Source of the DNA: Bacillota bacterium | GTDB lineage: Bacteria > Bacillota > Clostridia > TANB77 > CAG-465 | Length of the DNA stretch: 64,000 nt | Direction of reading: 5' to 3' | Assembly: GCA_023410645.1 (NCBI GenBank) | Contig: JAEYPQ010000018.1 | Coordinates: 122,854 to 186,853, forward strand | Shown: in pieces, positions 48,303-57,175 of the stretch | How positions within the stretch are numbered: position 1 is the stretch's first letter | Layout: each line of letters begins with the position of its first letter | Notes under the pieces: generated by a model | What the model was told of the DNA's origin: nothing | Databases searched by the model: none | What the model saw: the letters and a program-made list of their open reading frames with translations, nothing else | Program-made: the position numbers and the translations under genes

Positions 48303-48985
48303 TTGGCTATAAATCCTTTATTAATAAAAGAGGGGATAAAAATATTATTAAACGAAGAAAAAAGAAATAATATAATATTACTAATAGTTACTATGATTGC
48401 AATTTTTATATTTTTAATATTAGTACCAATATATTTACTTACCAATCCTATTGAAAATATAAAACTTATTATGGGATTTGATAGTAAAGATATAGGTTTC
48501 ATTGAACAAGTTAAAGCAGATTATCCCAACATATTAGGAAAAGGGGAACTTATATTTAAAGGTAAGTTCCCTTTGCCATTTAATCGGAATAACTACGTCT
48601 GAGTACGGATATAGAATAAATCCAATAACAGGTGTATCTGAAAAACATACAGGAATAGATATATCAGGAAAGCATCATGACAATATAATTTCAATAGAAG
48701 ATGGTAAAGTAACATTTTCAGGTACTCAGAGAGGATATGGAAATTGTGTAGAAATAAAACATGAAATTAATGGTGAAATATTTTATAGTTTTTATGCACA
48801 TATGTCTAGAGTTGACGTGGTAATGGATCAAGATATTGAACAAGGAGATATAATTGGATTGGAAGGTGGAGATCCAAAAACAGATCCAAATGTGCGGAAA
48901 TAGCACAGGTCATCATTTACACTTTGAAATTAGAATAAAAAGTGGATATGGAAATGATATTGATCCTGCTAACTATATATTTTGA
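48303..48985 (+). CDS. M23 peptidase of the conjugation system, interrupted by two C-GG +1 shifts
   Basis: Read with two +1 steps, this is a 226-residue membrane-anchored LytM peptidase that would open the wall for the conjugation channel, like CwlT-type enzymes. TM helix at about 22-42. After CGG 48585, dropping C gives LPFNGITTSEYGYRINPITG; zinc motif HTGIDIS follows. After CGG 48895, dropping C gives DPNVGNSTGHHLHFEIR, which aligns with PNPGNSTGHHLHFEL of the intact chromosomal paralogue at 11842. TTG 48303 follows AAGGGGTGATTA. The paralogue makes the glycine assignment at both junctions convincing. Confidence 0.86.
48585..48587 (+). other. In-frame CGG / apparent +1 shift site 7
   Basis: Codons TTG CCA TTT AAT, then C, then GGA ATA ACT ACG. 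CGG is codon 95 from TTG 48303. The surplus C is base 48585. Confidence 0.85.
48895..48897 (+). other. In-frame CGG / apparent +1 shift site 8
   Basis: Codons GAT CCA AAT GTG, then C, then GGA AAT AGC ACA. CGG lies 103 codons after the previous shift; TAG follows two codons later unshifted. The surplus C is base 48895. Confidence 0.86.
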
Positions 48986-49038
48986 AATGATATTGAAAAA
49001 TTTGTAAAAAAATATTATAATATAATTGGTGATCAAGT

Positions 49039-49203
49039 ATGTTAGAAAAAATATTAAGCTTTATAAAAAGTATTTTTAGTAGTCAAATTAATACTAAATA
49101 CAATAATTTCAGTAGAAAAAAAGTGGTAAAGAATGTTATTAAAAAGAATAAAAAATCTAAAATAATTGTAAAAAATGATCTTGGTGATAATGGTGGAAAA
49201 TAA
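49039..49203 (+). CDS. Small basic protein
   Basis: A 54-residue lysine-rich protein (FSRKKVVKNVIKKNKKSKI) with an amphipathic N-terminus. ATG 49039 follows TTGGTGATCAAGT. It ends inside the start of the next gene (14-bp overlap), which suggests coupling. Function unknown. Confidence 0.5.
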   Translation: MLEKILSFIKSIFSSQINTKYNNFSRKKVVKNVIKKNKKSKIIVKNDLGDNGGK

Positions 49204-50500
49204 GATTGAAAACAAGGTTGAAAAAAATAGAGATTGTAATATTAATATAAAAAATATTGTAGGATATGATGACGAATTGTCAAAATATAATATAGTTGAG
49301 GAAAAGATTGAAAATAAATCAAAAATAGAAGATTCAATTTCAGACAGGAATAATTATATAGAAAAAGTTTATACAAATCAGTTAGAATCACCTTTAAGTG
49401 ATCATTTTAGAATTAAAGGTGAAAAAATAGGTGATAAAATATTTTATGTTACAAAACCTAAAAATGATGAGGCATACAGTAAATTTCCACGAAAAATTGA
49501 ATTTAAGTTTGATTCTAAAAATGTAAAAGGTATTGAAGGTTTTAAATCTACTAAAATTAATGATATTATAAGAGAAAGTACTGAAAAGCAGGTACCAATA
49601 AAAATAGAAAATCCGTATGACATAAAAGAATTTCTTGGTGATTATGAGGACCCAGCATCATTATTTTCTAATTTAGAAAAGACAGAAAGCATATATATAA
49701 AACCGTATCCGTTTCCTATGTTAGATTACAACATAAAATTATTTAATCAATTTATTTATTTTGAAATGGAAAAAATAAAATTAAGGTTGAAATCAATAAA
49801 TGATAACATATATATTATTTCGAATGAAGAAAATAAAGATGATAAATATAATGTAGTTATAAATTTAACACAATTAGAGGGAACAGCGGTTAGTATAAGA
49901 TTAAATATTTCAATAAGAGATGCATATTTGTATGATTGCAAAACAGTAAAAGAATTTATAAAGTTTAGTACATTAATTAATGATGTAAATAGTAAATTAA
50001 TAATTAAAATTATTGATAGTAATAACACTATGGTAAATACAAAAGATTTTGGAACTAAAATTCTTACAAAAAGACAGTATAATGAAATAAAAAAAAATAT
50101 AAGTTTAATAGATAAACTTATATATATTGAATGTAGTAAAAATATAAAATTTAAATATGATTATGATGAGTTAATAAAATATAAATCATATATTTATATA
50201 CTTTATAATGAATGTCAGGGGAAGAATTATACTATAAGACATGAAACTAGTTGGCGATTTGAATTTGAGCCTTATGCAGAAATAGATTTAGTAAAAGAGC
50301 AAAATGAACAAATCGCTATAATAACTAGTTTTTCGAATATGAATATTTTAGGTGTTGAAAATATACCAATTTGTAATCATCAAATAATTATGAATAATTG
50401 TAAATTTAAAATCTTATCAGAATATGAGAAAGGCTATATAGTAGATGTTACTACGCCAAAGCTCGAATTCAAACTGATAGAAGAAACTAATGATTTTTAA
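49190..50500 (+). CDS. Large hypothetical ICE protein
   Basis: A 436-residue soluble protein that I do not recognise. The N-terminal about 60 residues are charged and probably disordered or coiled (VENKIENKVEKNRDC). The rest looks like a mixed alpha/beta fold with a tyrosine- and isoleucine-rich core (IYIKPYPFPMLDYNIKLF, ETSWRFEFEPYAEIDL). Starts ATG 49190 and GTG 49193 are both possible after TTGGTGAT. It lies between the lytic enzyme and the DUF5677-like gene. Confidence 0.5.
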   Translation: MVENKIENKVEKNRDCNINIKNIVGYDDELSKYNIVEEKIENKSKIEDSISDRNNYIEKVYTNQLESPLSDHFRIKGEKIGDKIFYVTKPKNDEAYSKFPRKIEFKFDSKNVKGIEGFKSTKINDIIRESTEKQVPIKIENPYDIKEFLGDYEDPASLFSNLEKTESIYIKPYPFPMLDYNIKLFNQFIYFEMEKIKLRLKSINDNIYIISNEENKDDKYNVVINLTQLEGTAVSIRLNISIRDAYLYDCKTVKEFIKFSTLINDVNSKLIIKIIDSNNTMVNTKDFGTKILTKRQYNEIKKNISLIDKLIYIECSKNIKFKYDYDELIKYKSYIYILYNECQGKNYTIRHETSWRFEFEPYAEIDLVKEQNEQIAIITSFSNMNILGVENIPICNHQIIMNNCKFKILSEYEKGYIVDVTTPKLEFKLIEETNDF

Positions 50501-50543
50501 AATATTGCTTTGAATTGTTTAATAGTGAAAAGGTGGAATAATA

Positions 50544-51320
50544 GTGAAAGAACCGTATTTAGTATTAGTTGAAAGTGAAGAAATAAAAAGAAATAAAACA
50601 ATATCAAATGTATCGGGATTATATAATTGTATACCGCATATATACAATACTTTACTTAAATTACCGTTTTGTGTTGGTAAATTAGCTGAGGATGATGATT
50701 TGAATATGATCAAAATTCAAGATGTCTTTCAATTATATATATATGACTTCCCATTTAAGGTTAGGAATATATATTCGTTAATGGAAATTGGTAGTTATTC
50801 AGATGCTGCTATTTTATATCGTTCACTAATTGAAAGTTTTATTTTTTATAAATATTATATTATAAAAAAAGATGGACATGGGTTAAGTAAATACATTCTT
50901 AGAGAATCCAAAAAGACCATAAAAGATATTTTTGAAGATGTTGTACCTGGATACTATAATGATATATATAGCCAACTGTGTAATTTTACGCATAGCAATC
51001 CATTATTTCAAGGTTTGTTTCGAGGTAATGTGTCAAAAGAAAAACCACTAAAATCGAATATTAATAATATTAATATTGATTGGTTCGGGTATATTCATAA
51101 TCAATTAATCCCATTAATCATTGGTGTAGTTGAAATGTATAAAATTGTATTCCCAAATAATACTATAAAAGATAACGATATTTTAATGGAAGAACTAGAA
51201 GATGTCTATAAATTTATTAAAGATGATATAAATTATAGAAAAGAATTTTTTCCAACTCAAGTCAAAATGATAGATTATTATAATAAAATAATTAAAATGA
51301 ACTTATCTATTGATGAATGA
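50544..51320 (+). CDS. DUF5677-like protein
   Basis: A 258-residue protein with a helical core matching DUF5677 proteins: SYSDAAILYRSLIESFIFYK followed by SQLCNFTHSNPLF. The conserved acidic/aromatic helix and the later histidine are like HEPN-related folds; many such genes are found in defence islands. The GTG at 50544 follows AAAAGGTGGAATAATA. It has a clear gap on both sides, so it is probably an independent cargo gene. Confidence 0.55.
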   Translation: MKEPYLVLVESEEIKRNKTISNVSGLYNCIPHIYNTLLKLPFCVGKLAEDDDLNMIKIQDVFQLYIYDFPFKVRNIYSLMEIGSYSDAAILYRSLIESFIFYKYYIIKKDGHGLSKYILRESKKTIKDIFEDVVPGYYNDIYSQLCNFTHSNPLFQGLFRGNVSKEKPLKSNINNINIDWFGYIHNQLIPLIIGVVEMYKIVFPNNTIKDNDILMEELEDVYKFIKDDINYRKEFFPTQVKMIDYYNKIIKMNLSIDE

Positions 51321-51411
51321 TAAATTTTATTATATTAGTTATATAATTACAATTTATTTTAACACTTACAAAAAGTAAGTGTTATTTTTATATAAAAGGA
51401 GGGGTTATAAA

Positions 51412-52530
51412 ATGATTATAAATATATCAAATAATAATGAAACTATTATACCCAATCTAAAAGATAAAATAAATTTAAGTGAAATTCAAAATATTACAGG
51501 AGTGAAATATTTAAAAAAGTTTGTATATCAAGAAATGAAAAACCTTAATAATTTCAAATATATAATAATAGATATAACAGGACTTAAAGATTCTGAAGAT
51601 GATATTGTAGATTCTATTGTAGCAATTAAAAGCATGTACTCAGTACGAGTTGTAATACTGGCTTTAGGTTATCAACATGGAAATAACACTTTAGCAAGAT
51701 TATTTAATGAAGGTATTTATAATTTTGTAACAGCTACTACTAATGCTGAACAAGAGAAAGAATTGTTGGGGTGTATAGAGGGTGAAGGAAAGCAATATAA
51801 GGATTCAGTTAGATTTAGAAAAATGGATCAAGAAAGTAATATTAAAAATAAGGTTATAATAAAAAAGGAATATAGAAAATTAAAGCAATTTGTGACAATT
51901 GCAATTTCAGGGACTCAAGAGCATATTGGTACTACAACGCAAGCATTAGCAATAACAAAGTTTTTGAATGACTTGAAATTAAATGTATGTTACATACAGG
52001 CTAATGGTAAAAATGATATTCAAACTATTGATAACTTATTTGAAGTAGAAATAAGGCAAGATTATATAAGATATAATGGAATAGATATGTATTCAAAAGA
52101 TAAGACAATAAATGCAATTGAACTTGGATATGATTTCTACATATATGATTTCGGAGTTTTTAATAATATATCTGATATTGATAGTTATATAACAAAAGAT
52201 GTCAAAATTCTTGTAAGTGGCACAAAAACATGGGAGCAACAGAATTTATTAGATGTATTTAACAGATTGAAATATTTAAAAGATATTAATTTTATATTTA
52301 ATTTTACTGCAGAGGAGCAAAAAAAAGATATAATTAATAATATGGGAAAACTAGGAGCCAAAACATATTTTTCTAACTATATACCAGATCCTTTTAATTC
52401 AATGGTAAATAAAAAAGAATATCATAAAATTTTTAAAGATTATATTTATGAAAAGTCTAGTAAAATTGAAATTGTTTCAAATGATAAAAAGGGTATATTA
52501 GATTTATTTAATAGGAGGAAAAGTGATTGA
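51412..52530 (+). CDS. ParA/CpaE-like ATPase with degenerate P-loop
   Basis: A 372-residue protein. Residues about 1-110 resemble a pseudo-receiver domain (YIIIDITGLKDSEDDIVDSI). From about 155 there is a MinD/ParA-type fold (KQFVTIAISGTQEHIGTTTQ). The deviant Walker A motif lacks the lysine of GKGGxGKT: the sequence is GTQEHIGTTT. Nucleotide hydrolysis is therefore doubtful. CpaE-like proteins position secretion or pilus machines. ATG 51412 follows AAAGGAGGGGTTATAA. It heads a block of envelope genes that runs to 56561. Confidence 0.7.
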   Translation: MIINISNNNETIIPNLKDKINLSEIQNITGVKYLKKFVYQEMKNLNNFKYIIIDITGLKDSEDDIVDSIVAIKSMYSVRVVILALGYQHGNNTLARLFNEGIYNFVTATTNAEQEKELLGCIEGEGKQYKDSVRFRKMDQESNIKNKVIIKKEYRKLKQFVTIAISGTQEHIGTTTQALAITKFLNDLKLNVCYIQANGKNDIQTIDNLFEVEIRQDYIRYNGIDMYSKDKTINAIELGYDFYIYDFGVFNNISDIDSYITKDVKILVSGTKTWEQQNLLDVFNRLKYLKDINFIFNFTAEEQKKDIINNMGKLGAKTYFSNYIPDPFNSMVNKKEYHKIFKDYIYEKSSKIEIVSNDKKGILDLFNRRKSD

Positions 52531-52778
52531 AGAAAGGTTTTTACTTAAAATTTATTGAAAATCAAAATAGCGAAATTAAATATAGAAATTCAAATACTGA
52601 TAAATATTCTAAGTTTGAGAAACATAATGAATATATAATAATATTAAATTATATTTTAAATATTTGTACTAATATAATAAAAATACTAATTTATATACTT
52701 GCATTTATATTAATTAGTATTGGTATAACAGCAATTCTTAATCCCCAACTGAGAGGGATTTTTTTGAGCTTATTTTAA
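52527..52778 (+). CDS. Small single-helix membrane protein
   Basis: An 83-residue protein with a hydrophilic N-terminal half and a hydrophobic segment (IIKILIYILAFILISIGITA). The start is TTG 52527, overlapping the previous stop by 4 bp, after TAGGAGGAAAAG. Its last codons contain a terminator-like hairpin (52738-52766). Function unknown. Confidence 0.55.
   Translation: MKKGFYLKFIENQNSEIKYRNSNTDKYSKFEKHNEYIIILNYILNICTNIIKILIYILAFILISIGITAILNPQLRGIFLSLF
52738..52766 (+). terminator. Terminator-like hairpin inside the end of a gene
   Basis: AATCCC and GGGATT form a short stem followed by a run of seven T. It lies within the coding 3' end of the gene at 52527 and could reduce transcription of the downstream surface genes. 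Confidence 0.45.
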
Positions 52779-52798
52779 AGGTGAGGTGAAATTATAAA

Positions 52799-53617
52799 AT
52801 GTATAAAAAACTTTTCATAGTAATAGTTGTACTAGTAATAAGTATTTCTAATATCTTTGCTAGTACATTGTTAAATGTGCATGAATATGAATACCAAGGG
52901 CAAAGCTATATATTAAAAAATTATGAGGTCAATACTGAAGATGAAAATGTATTTATTGAAAATATAGATAAAAAAATATTTTATTACAATAAACAATATG
53001 AGTTACTTGATATGAAAAAAAGTGGTGGAGAAAAAGAAGTAACAGAGGATATATCAATAAATAAAGAAATTGTTAATTCTTATGATAATGGAATATTTTC
53101 TATTACTAATTTACCTGAAAAAATCAATTATATTGAAAATGGATATAATGGCTATATTGATTTAAATCATAATAGCATAAAGACTTATAAAAAGAATGAT
53201 ATTAATAAATATTACATAACAGCAACTTATACTGGTAGATTAACTAAGGTAGTAAATAATCCATATATTTATGAATTAAAATATAAAAAAATTAATGAAA
53301 TATCAATAACACGAATAATAGTTATAGGAACTATTATATTTGTTTTTGTAATTTATATTTTTAAAAATAATGTAAAAATATATAATATGCAGAATGGTAA
53401 GTGGATATTAATTGGAAAGATGAGAATAAATAAATCATTTATTGATCTTAGTAAATTAAATCATAAGGTTATTTGTAATTATTATAAAATTGAATTAAGC
53501 AAAAATTTAACTAATAAATTATATAACAAAATATTAAGTATCAAAAATAATAGTAGAATAAAAGATAAACTTGTTGATGAAATAAATAGCAAATTTACTT
53601 TTGAGATTGAGATATAG
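52799..53617 (+). CDS. Exported membrane protein of unknown function
   Basis: A 272-residue protein with an N-terminal signal sequence (LFIVIVVLVISISNIFAS), an extracellular domain of about 150 residues, a second transmembrane helix (IIVIGTIIFVFVIYIF) and a cytosolic tail of about 80 residues. No family recognised. The ribosome site GGTGAGGTGAAATTATAAA precedes the ATG. It lies in the envelope block beside the adhesin genes, so it may assist their display. Confidence 0.6.
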   Translation: MYKKLFIVIVVLVISISNIFASTLLNVHEYEYQGQSYILKNYEVNTEDENVFIENIDKKIFYYNKQYELLDMKKSGGEKEVTEDISINKEIVNSYDNGIFSITNLPEKINYIENGYNGYIDLNHNSIKTYKKNDINKYYITATYTGRLTKVVNNPYIYELKYKKINEISITRIIVIGTIIFVFVIYIFKNNVKIYNMQNGKWILIGKMRINKSFIDLSKLNHKVICNYYKIELSKNLTNKLYNKILSIKNNSRIKDKLVDEINSKFTFEIEI

Positions 53618-53630
53618 GGAGGAAATAATA

Positions 53631-55368
53631 TTGAAAAATGTATTAAGAAAAGTTCTTGTTGTTATATTATTAGTTATTTTAATTTTTAATAACAGTATTA
53701 AAGCGATAACTTTTGGACAAACTGTATATATTGATGACTATTGGTCTAATGGAAGAGAAATAGCAACATTTAACTCTCAGTCAGGTGGAAGACAAGGTTT
53801 ATTAAAGTATAATAGACCAAATCGGAGTAATGAGTGGATGGCAATTTGCATATCCATATTTTTATACTGAAGATGGAAGAAAAATACCAGTATTTTGCCT
53901 AAATGTATATAAAGATGGACCTGAGGTATTAAGTGGTGGATATAATGTAACTATAAATAACAGTATTCAGAGTTCTCAATTACTTAATATTTTATTGAAT
54001 GGATATCCGTATAAAACAGCTCAGCAACTTGGTGTAAGAGATGACAGTGAAGCATATTATATAACTCAATTCGCAGTATGGATAAATCAAGAAGGTTTTG
54101 AGCTTTGGAGATGGATAAACAATGGTGAGGAGGAATATATAAGAAATGCTTTAGTGAGTTTATACAATAAAAGGGATTTACCAACACAAGTTATAAATGT
54201 AAATATTAATGCAACTAATACTAAGGCCATGCAAATTGATAATATCAATCCAAATTATATTTCAGCAGAATATACCATAAACTCAAATGTATCATTAACA
54301 AATCTTACAGTAAATATTCCTAACAATCAGTATAACGCAATTATAAGAGATGTCAATAATAATGTGGTAAGTGATTTTGCAACATTGAAAAAATTTAAAG
54401 TATTAGTTCCACTTTCAAGTCTAAATGGTGTTAATAATGTTTCTATTAATATGAATATTACAGCAAAAACAAATGAATTTAATGCATATTATGGAACAGC
54501 ACCAAGTGATCTGTATCAAAACATCGGGGTTGCAATATTAGATCCGGTTGTTAGAAATCTTAATGCAACAGCAACGTATAATAATAGTACAAGCTTAGAT
54601 ATATATGTAAAAAATATGTCCAATCAAATATTACCAAACTCAACAGTTAAAATAACTAATCCATCAAATCAGAGTATAGGAACTTATGTCACGAATGGTG
54701 ATGGAAAAATAAGCTTAAAATATATAGTTAATGGAATATACAAAGTAGAATTGTTGTCAGTGCCAGCAGGTTATTCTCTTGATAGTGAAAATATAAAAAC
54801 AATAGATGTTCCAATAAATTCAAATGGAGTGATTAATTTTAAAGCAAGAAAAAATTCTGGGTTGATAATTAATTCGATTGATAAGCAAGGAAACGTGATG
54901 AAAGATGTATCATTTAAGATTATTAACAAAACAACTGGAACTACTATAAAGGAGACAAAGACTAATGTGGATGGAAAAATAATTATAGATAATTTAACAG
55001 AAGGAAATTATACAGTTATTCCATTAGAAACTGTTGAAGGATATAAAATAGAAAATGATATAAGGGATATTACAGTTAAATATGATAGTGATTACTCACA
55101 GACTACTTACAAAAATTATTTGCTAGGAAGTATAGAAATAATAAAAAAAGATATAAATAATAATTACTTGGATAATGTTAAATTTAAAGTAACTAGAAAT
55201 AACGATAATAAAATTATTGGAATATTCTCTACCGATATAAGTGGAAGAATATTTATAGCTAATTTATATACTGGAGAATATTCTATACAAGAATTAGAAT
55301 CAAAGTATGGATATTATAATGACTCAGTAGTAAGAATTGTTACAGTAAATAATGAGGATGAGTTATAG
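53631..55368 (+). CDS. Thioester-domain / Cna-B surface adhesin, interrupted by a C-GG +1 shift
   Basis: Read with one +1 step, this is a 578-residue exported protein. The signal peptide is about residues 1-25. CGG 53823 is codon 65; dropping C gives YNRPNGVMSGWQFAYPYFY, leading into a thioester (TQXA) domain with Cys in PVFCLN and Gln in YYITQFAVWI, which can form an internal Cys-Gln bond that reacts with host amines. Three Cna-B-like domains follow (from about 320). No LPXTG motif or C-terminal anchor is present. TTG 53631 follows AGGGAGGAAATAATA. It could bind a recipient or host surface during transfer. Confidence 0.8.
53823..53825 (+). other. In-frame CGG / apparent +1 shift site 9
   Basis: Codons AAT AGA CCA AAT, then C, then GGA GTA ATG AGT. 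CGG is codon 65 from TTG 53631. The surplus C is base 53823. Confidence 0.8.
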
Positions 55369-55382
55369 GGAGGATAGTATAA

Positions 55383-56561
55383 ATGAGAAAATATATAAAA
55401 TTATATAAAATAATGTTAGTATTAATGTTAATAGTATTTACAATAACAAATAGTATATTTGCAAGTTCATCTTTAAATACAAGAATAGAGATAATTAATC
55501 ATAAACTTTCAGGTATTATTATTACAAATCAAAACACTAATAATGAAAAAATGCCAGGAGTAAAAGTTAGAGTGATAAATAAAGATACAACAAGTATTGT
55601 TGGAGAATATATAACAGACTCTAATGGTGAAATTATAATAGATAATCTAGAACAAGCTATATATCAAATACAGCAGATTGAAACAATATCAGAATATGAG
55701 TTGGATAACAATGTTTATGAAGTAAATGTACTGTTTGATAGTCCACATTCAAAATTAACTATTATAAATAAATATTTAGGTAATATAAAAATAATTACTA
55801 AAGATAGTAAAACAGGCGAAACTCTACAAAATGCAAAGTTTAGTGTGATAAATAATTTAAGTAATGAAAGTAAAGAATATACAACAGATATTTATGGAGA
55901 GATTTTTATCGAGAAAATGCAAACTTCTAATTATACGATAGAGCAACTTGAAGCACCAGAATTTTACGAAAAAGACAACAATAAATACACGGTATCAGTA
56001 GTACCTGAGAATACTACTGTACAAAACATAGAAAATGAACCATATTCAGATATTGTTATATATAGTATTGACAATTTTGATGAAAAGGGCATTGAAAATA
56101 CAAAATTTAAGCTAGTTAATACCGATAATGATGAAGTAATAGGAGAATACAATACTGATCTAAATGGAAAGGTTTTTATTGAAAATTTATATCCTGCTAA
56201 TTATAAAATAGAGCAGATAAATATAGATAATAGATATGATCCATATTCAGAAAGCAAAGAAATATTAATTGAATTGGCAAAAGATCCAAGTGAAATTAAA
56301 TTTTATAGTAGTAAAAAGGGTGGAATAAATATAGTAAAAAAGAACATCGATAATGAATTTCTTGAAGGAGTAAAATTTAATATATTTAAAGAAGATAATA
56401 CTTTTTTAGGTGAGTATACAACGGATGAAAATGGGCAAATATTGCTTGAGTACTTAGATAAGGGACAATATAAAGTCGTTGAAACAAAAACTATTGATGG
56501 ATACTATTTAGACCCAATGATTTACGAAGTTGCAGTTAAAAATCAAGAAAAATCTAAATAA
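55383..56561 (+). CDS. Exported protein with tandem Cna-B/SpaA-like domains
   Basis: A 392-residue protein: a signal sequence (IMLVLMLIVFTITNSIFAS) then four Cna-B-type domains of about 85-90 residues, each with GEYxTDxxGxIxIxNLxxxxYxIxQ (for example YTTDENGQILLEYLDKGQYK). Like its upstream neighbour it has no sortase motif and ends shortly after the last domain. It could pair with the thioester protein as a stalk. The ribosome site AGGGAGGATAGTATAA lies 14 bp after that gene. Confidence 0.78.
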   Translation: MRKYIKLYKIMLVLMLIVFTITNSIFASSSLNTRIEIINHKLSGIIITNQNTNNEKMPGVKVRVINKDTTSIVGEYITDSNGEIIIDNLEQAIYQIQQIETISEYELDNNVYEVNVLFDSPHSKLTIINKYLGNIKIITKDSKTGETLQNAKFSVINNLSNESKEYTTDIYGEIFIEKMQTSNYTIEQLEAPEFYEKDNNKYTVSVVPENTTVQNIENEPYSDIVIYSIDNFDEKGIENTKFKLVNTDNDEVIGEYNTDLNGKVFIENLYPANYKIEQINIDNRYDPYSESKEILIELAKDPSEIKFYSSKKGGINIVKKNIDNEFLEGVKFNIFKEDNTFLGEYTTDENGQILLEYLDKGQYKVVETKTIDGYYLDPMIYEVAVKNQEKSK

Positions 56562-56572
56562 TTATAATAAAA

Positions 56573-56603
56573 GAAAGTGCTTAGAAATTTCTAAGCACTT
56601 TTT
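56573..56603 (+). terminator. Terminator closing the ICE envelope block
   Basis: The stem AAAGTGCTTAGAAA / TCTAAGCACTTT with a very short loop is followed by TTT. It ends the run of plus-strand genes starting with VirD4. Confidence 0.9.
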
Positions 56604-56640
56604 CAAGTGATGTGGATAATATAATGTTATAATTTGTTTT

Positions 56641-57135
56641 TTAGCCGTAGATCCATATCTTTACAAAAACAGTTTGTCCTGCAGGTATACCAGTGAAATT
56701 AAATACATAGTATGCTGGGTTATGGGTATCTAAATTATTGAAATAAGATATTCCATTGGAATAAACAGCCTTATTTGAGAAAGGGACACTGCCATCTTCA
56801 CCAAGCATATGAACATACATATTTCCACTCCAGCTGGATGAGGATTCAATGGTAACACCCATTCCTCCCCAGCCACTTCCATCAACCCATACTAATACGC
56901 CTGGGTCGCCTTGGGAAATAGTTTTTTGTTCATAACCACTGATCCAACTTTGTATGGAAAAATCTCCATCTGTTGATTCAGTAGAAACAACACCTTCAGA
57001 AGTGACTGCGAGTGTTATTTCTTTTGTAGTAGAAGCATCTGCCTCTGGTGTTTCGGCAGCAAAAGCTGTCGTAGAACACATTACCAACATCATGACCATT
57101 GCGATAGCAACTGAAATAAATCGTTTGATTTTCAT
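56641..57135 (-). CDS. Small secreted protein, less AT-rich than its surroundings
   Basis: A 164-residue exported protein: signal peptide (ISVAIAMVMMLVMCSTTAFA, cleavage near FAAE), an acidic Thr/Ser-rich linker, then a beta-rich domain with VWVDGSGWGGMG and IPAGQTVFVKIWIYG. The family is not recognised. Its base composition is visibly richer in G+C than adjacent genes, and it is the only minus-strand gene in this part of the ICE, both pointing to a separate origin. GGAGGGTTT precedes ATG 57135. A 10-bp inverted repeat flanks it (56606-56615 and 57162-57171). Confidence 0.65.
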   Translation of the reverse strand: MKIKRFISVAIAMVMMLVMCSTTAFAAETPEADASTTKEITLAVTSEGVVSTESTDGDFSIQSWISGYEQKTISQGDPGVLVWVDGSGWGGMGVTIESSSSWSGNMYVHMLGEDGSVPFSNKAVYSNGISYFNNLDTHNPAYYVFNFTGIPAGQTVFVKIWIYG

Positions 57136-57175
57136 ATAAACCCTCCATTTTATTTAATTGACCACATCACTCTAT

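Noticed and set aside
36472..55368. Treating the broken ICE genes as ordinary pseudogenes of a dead element
   Set aside because: All breaks are of one type (surplus C before GGA/GGT) and everything downstream keeps conserved motifs and open frames; mixed decay was not seen. A systematic sequencing error remains possible and is named as the first check.
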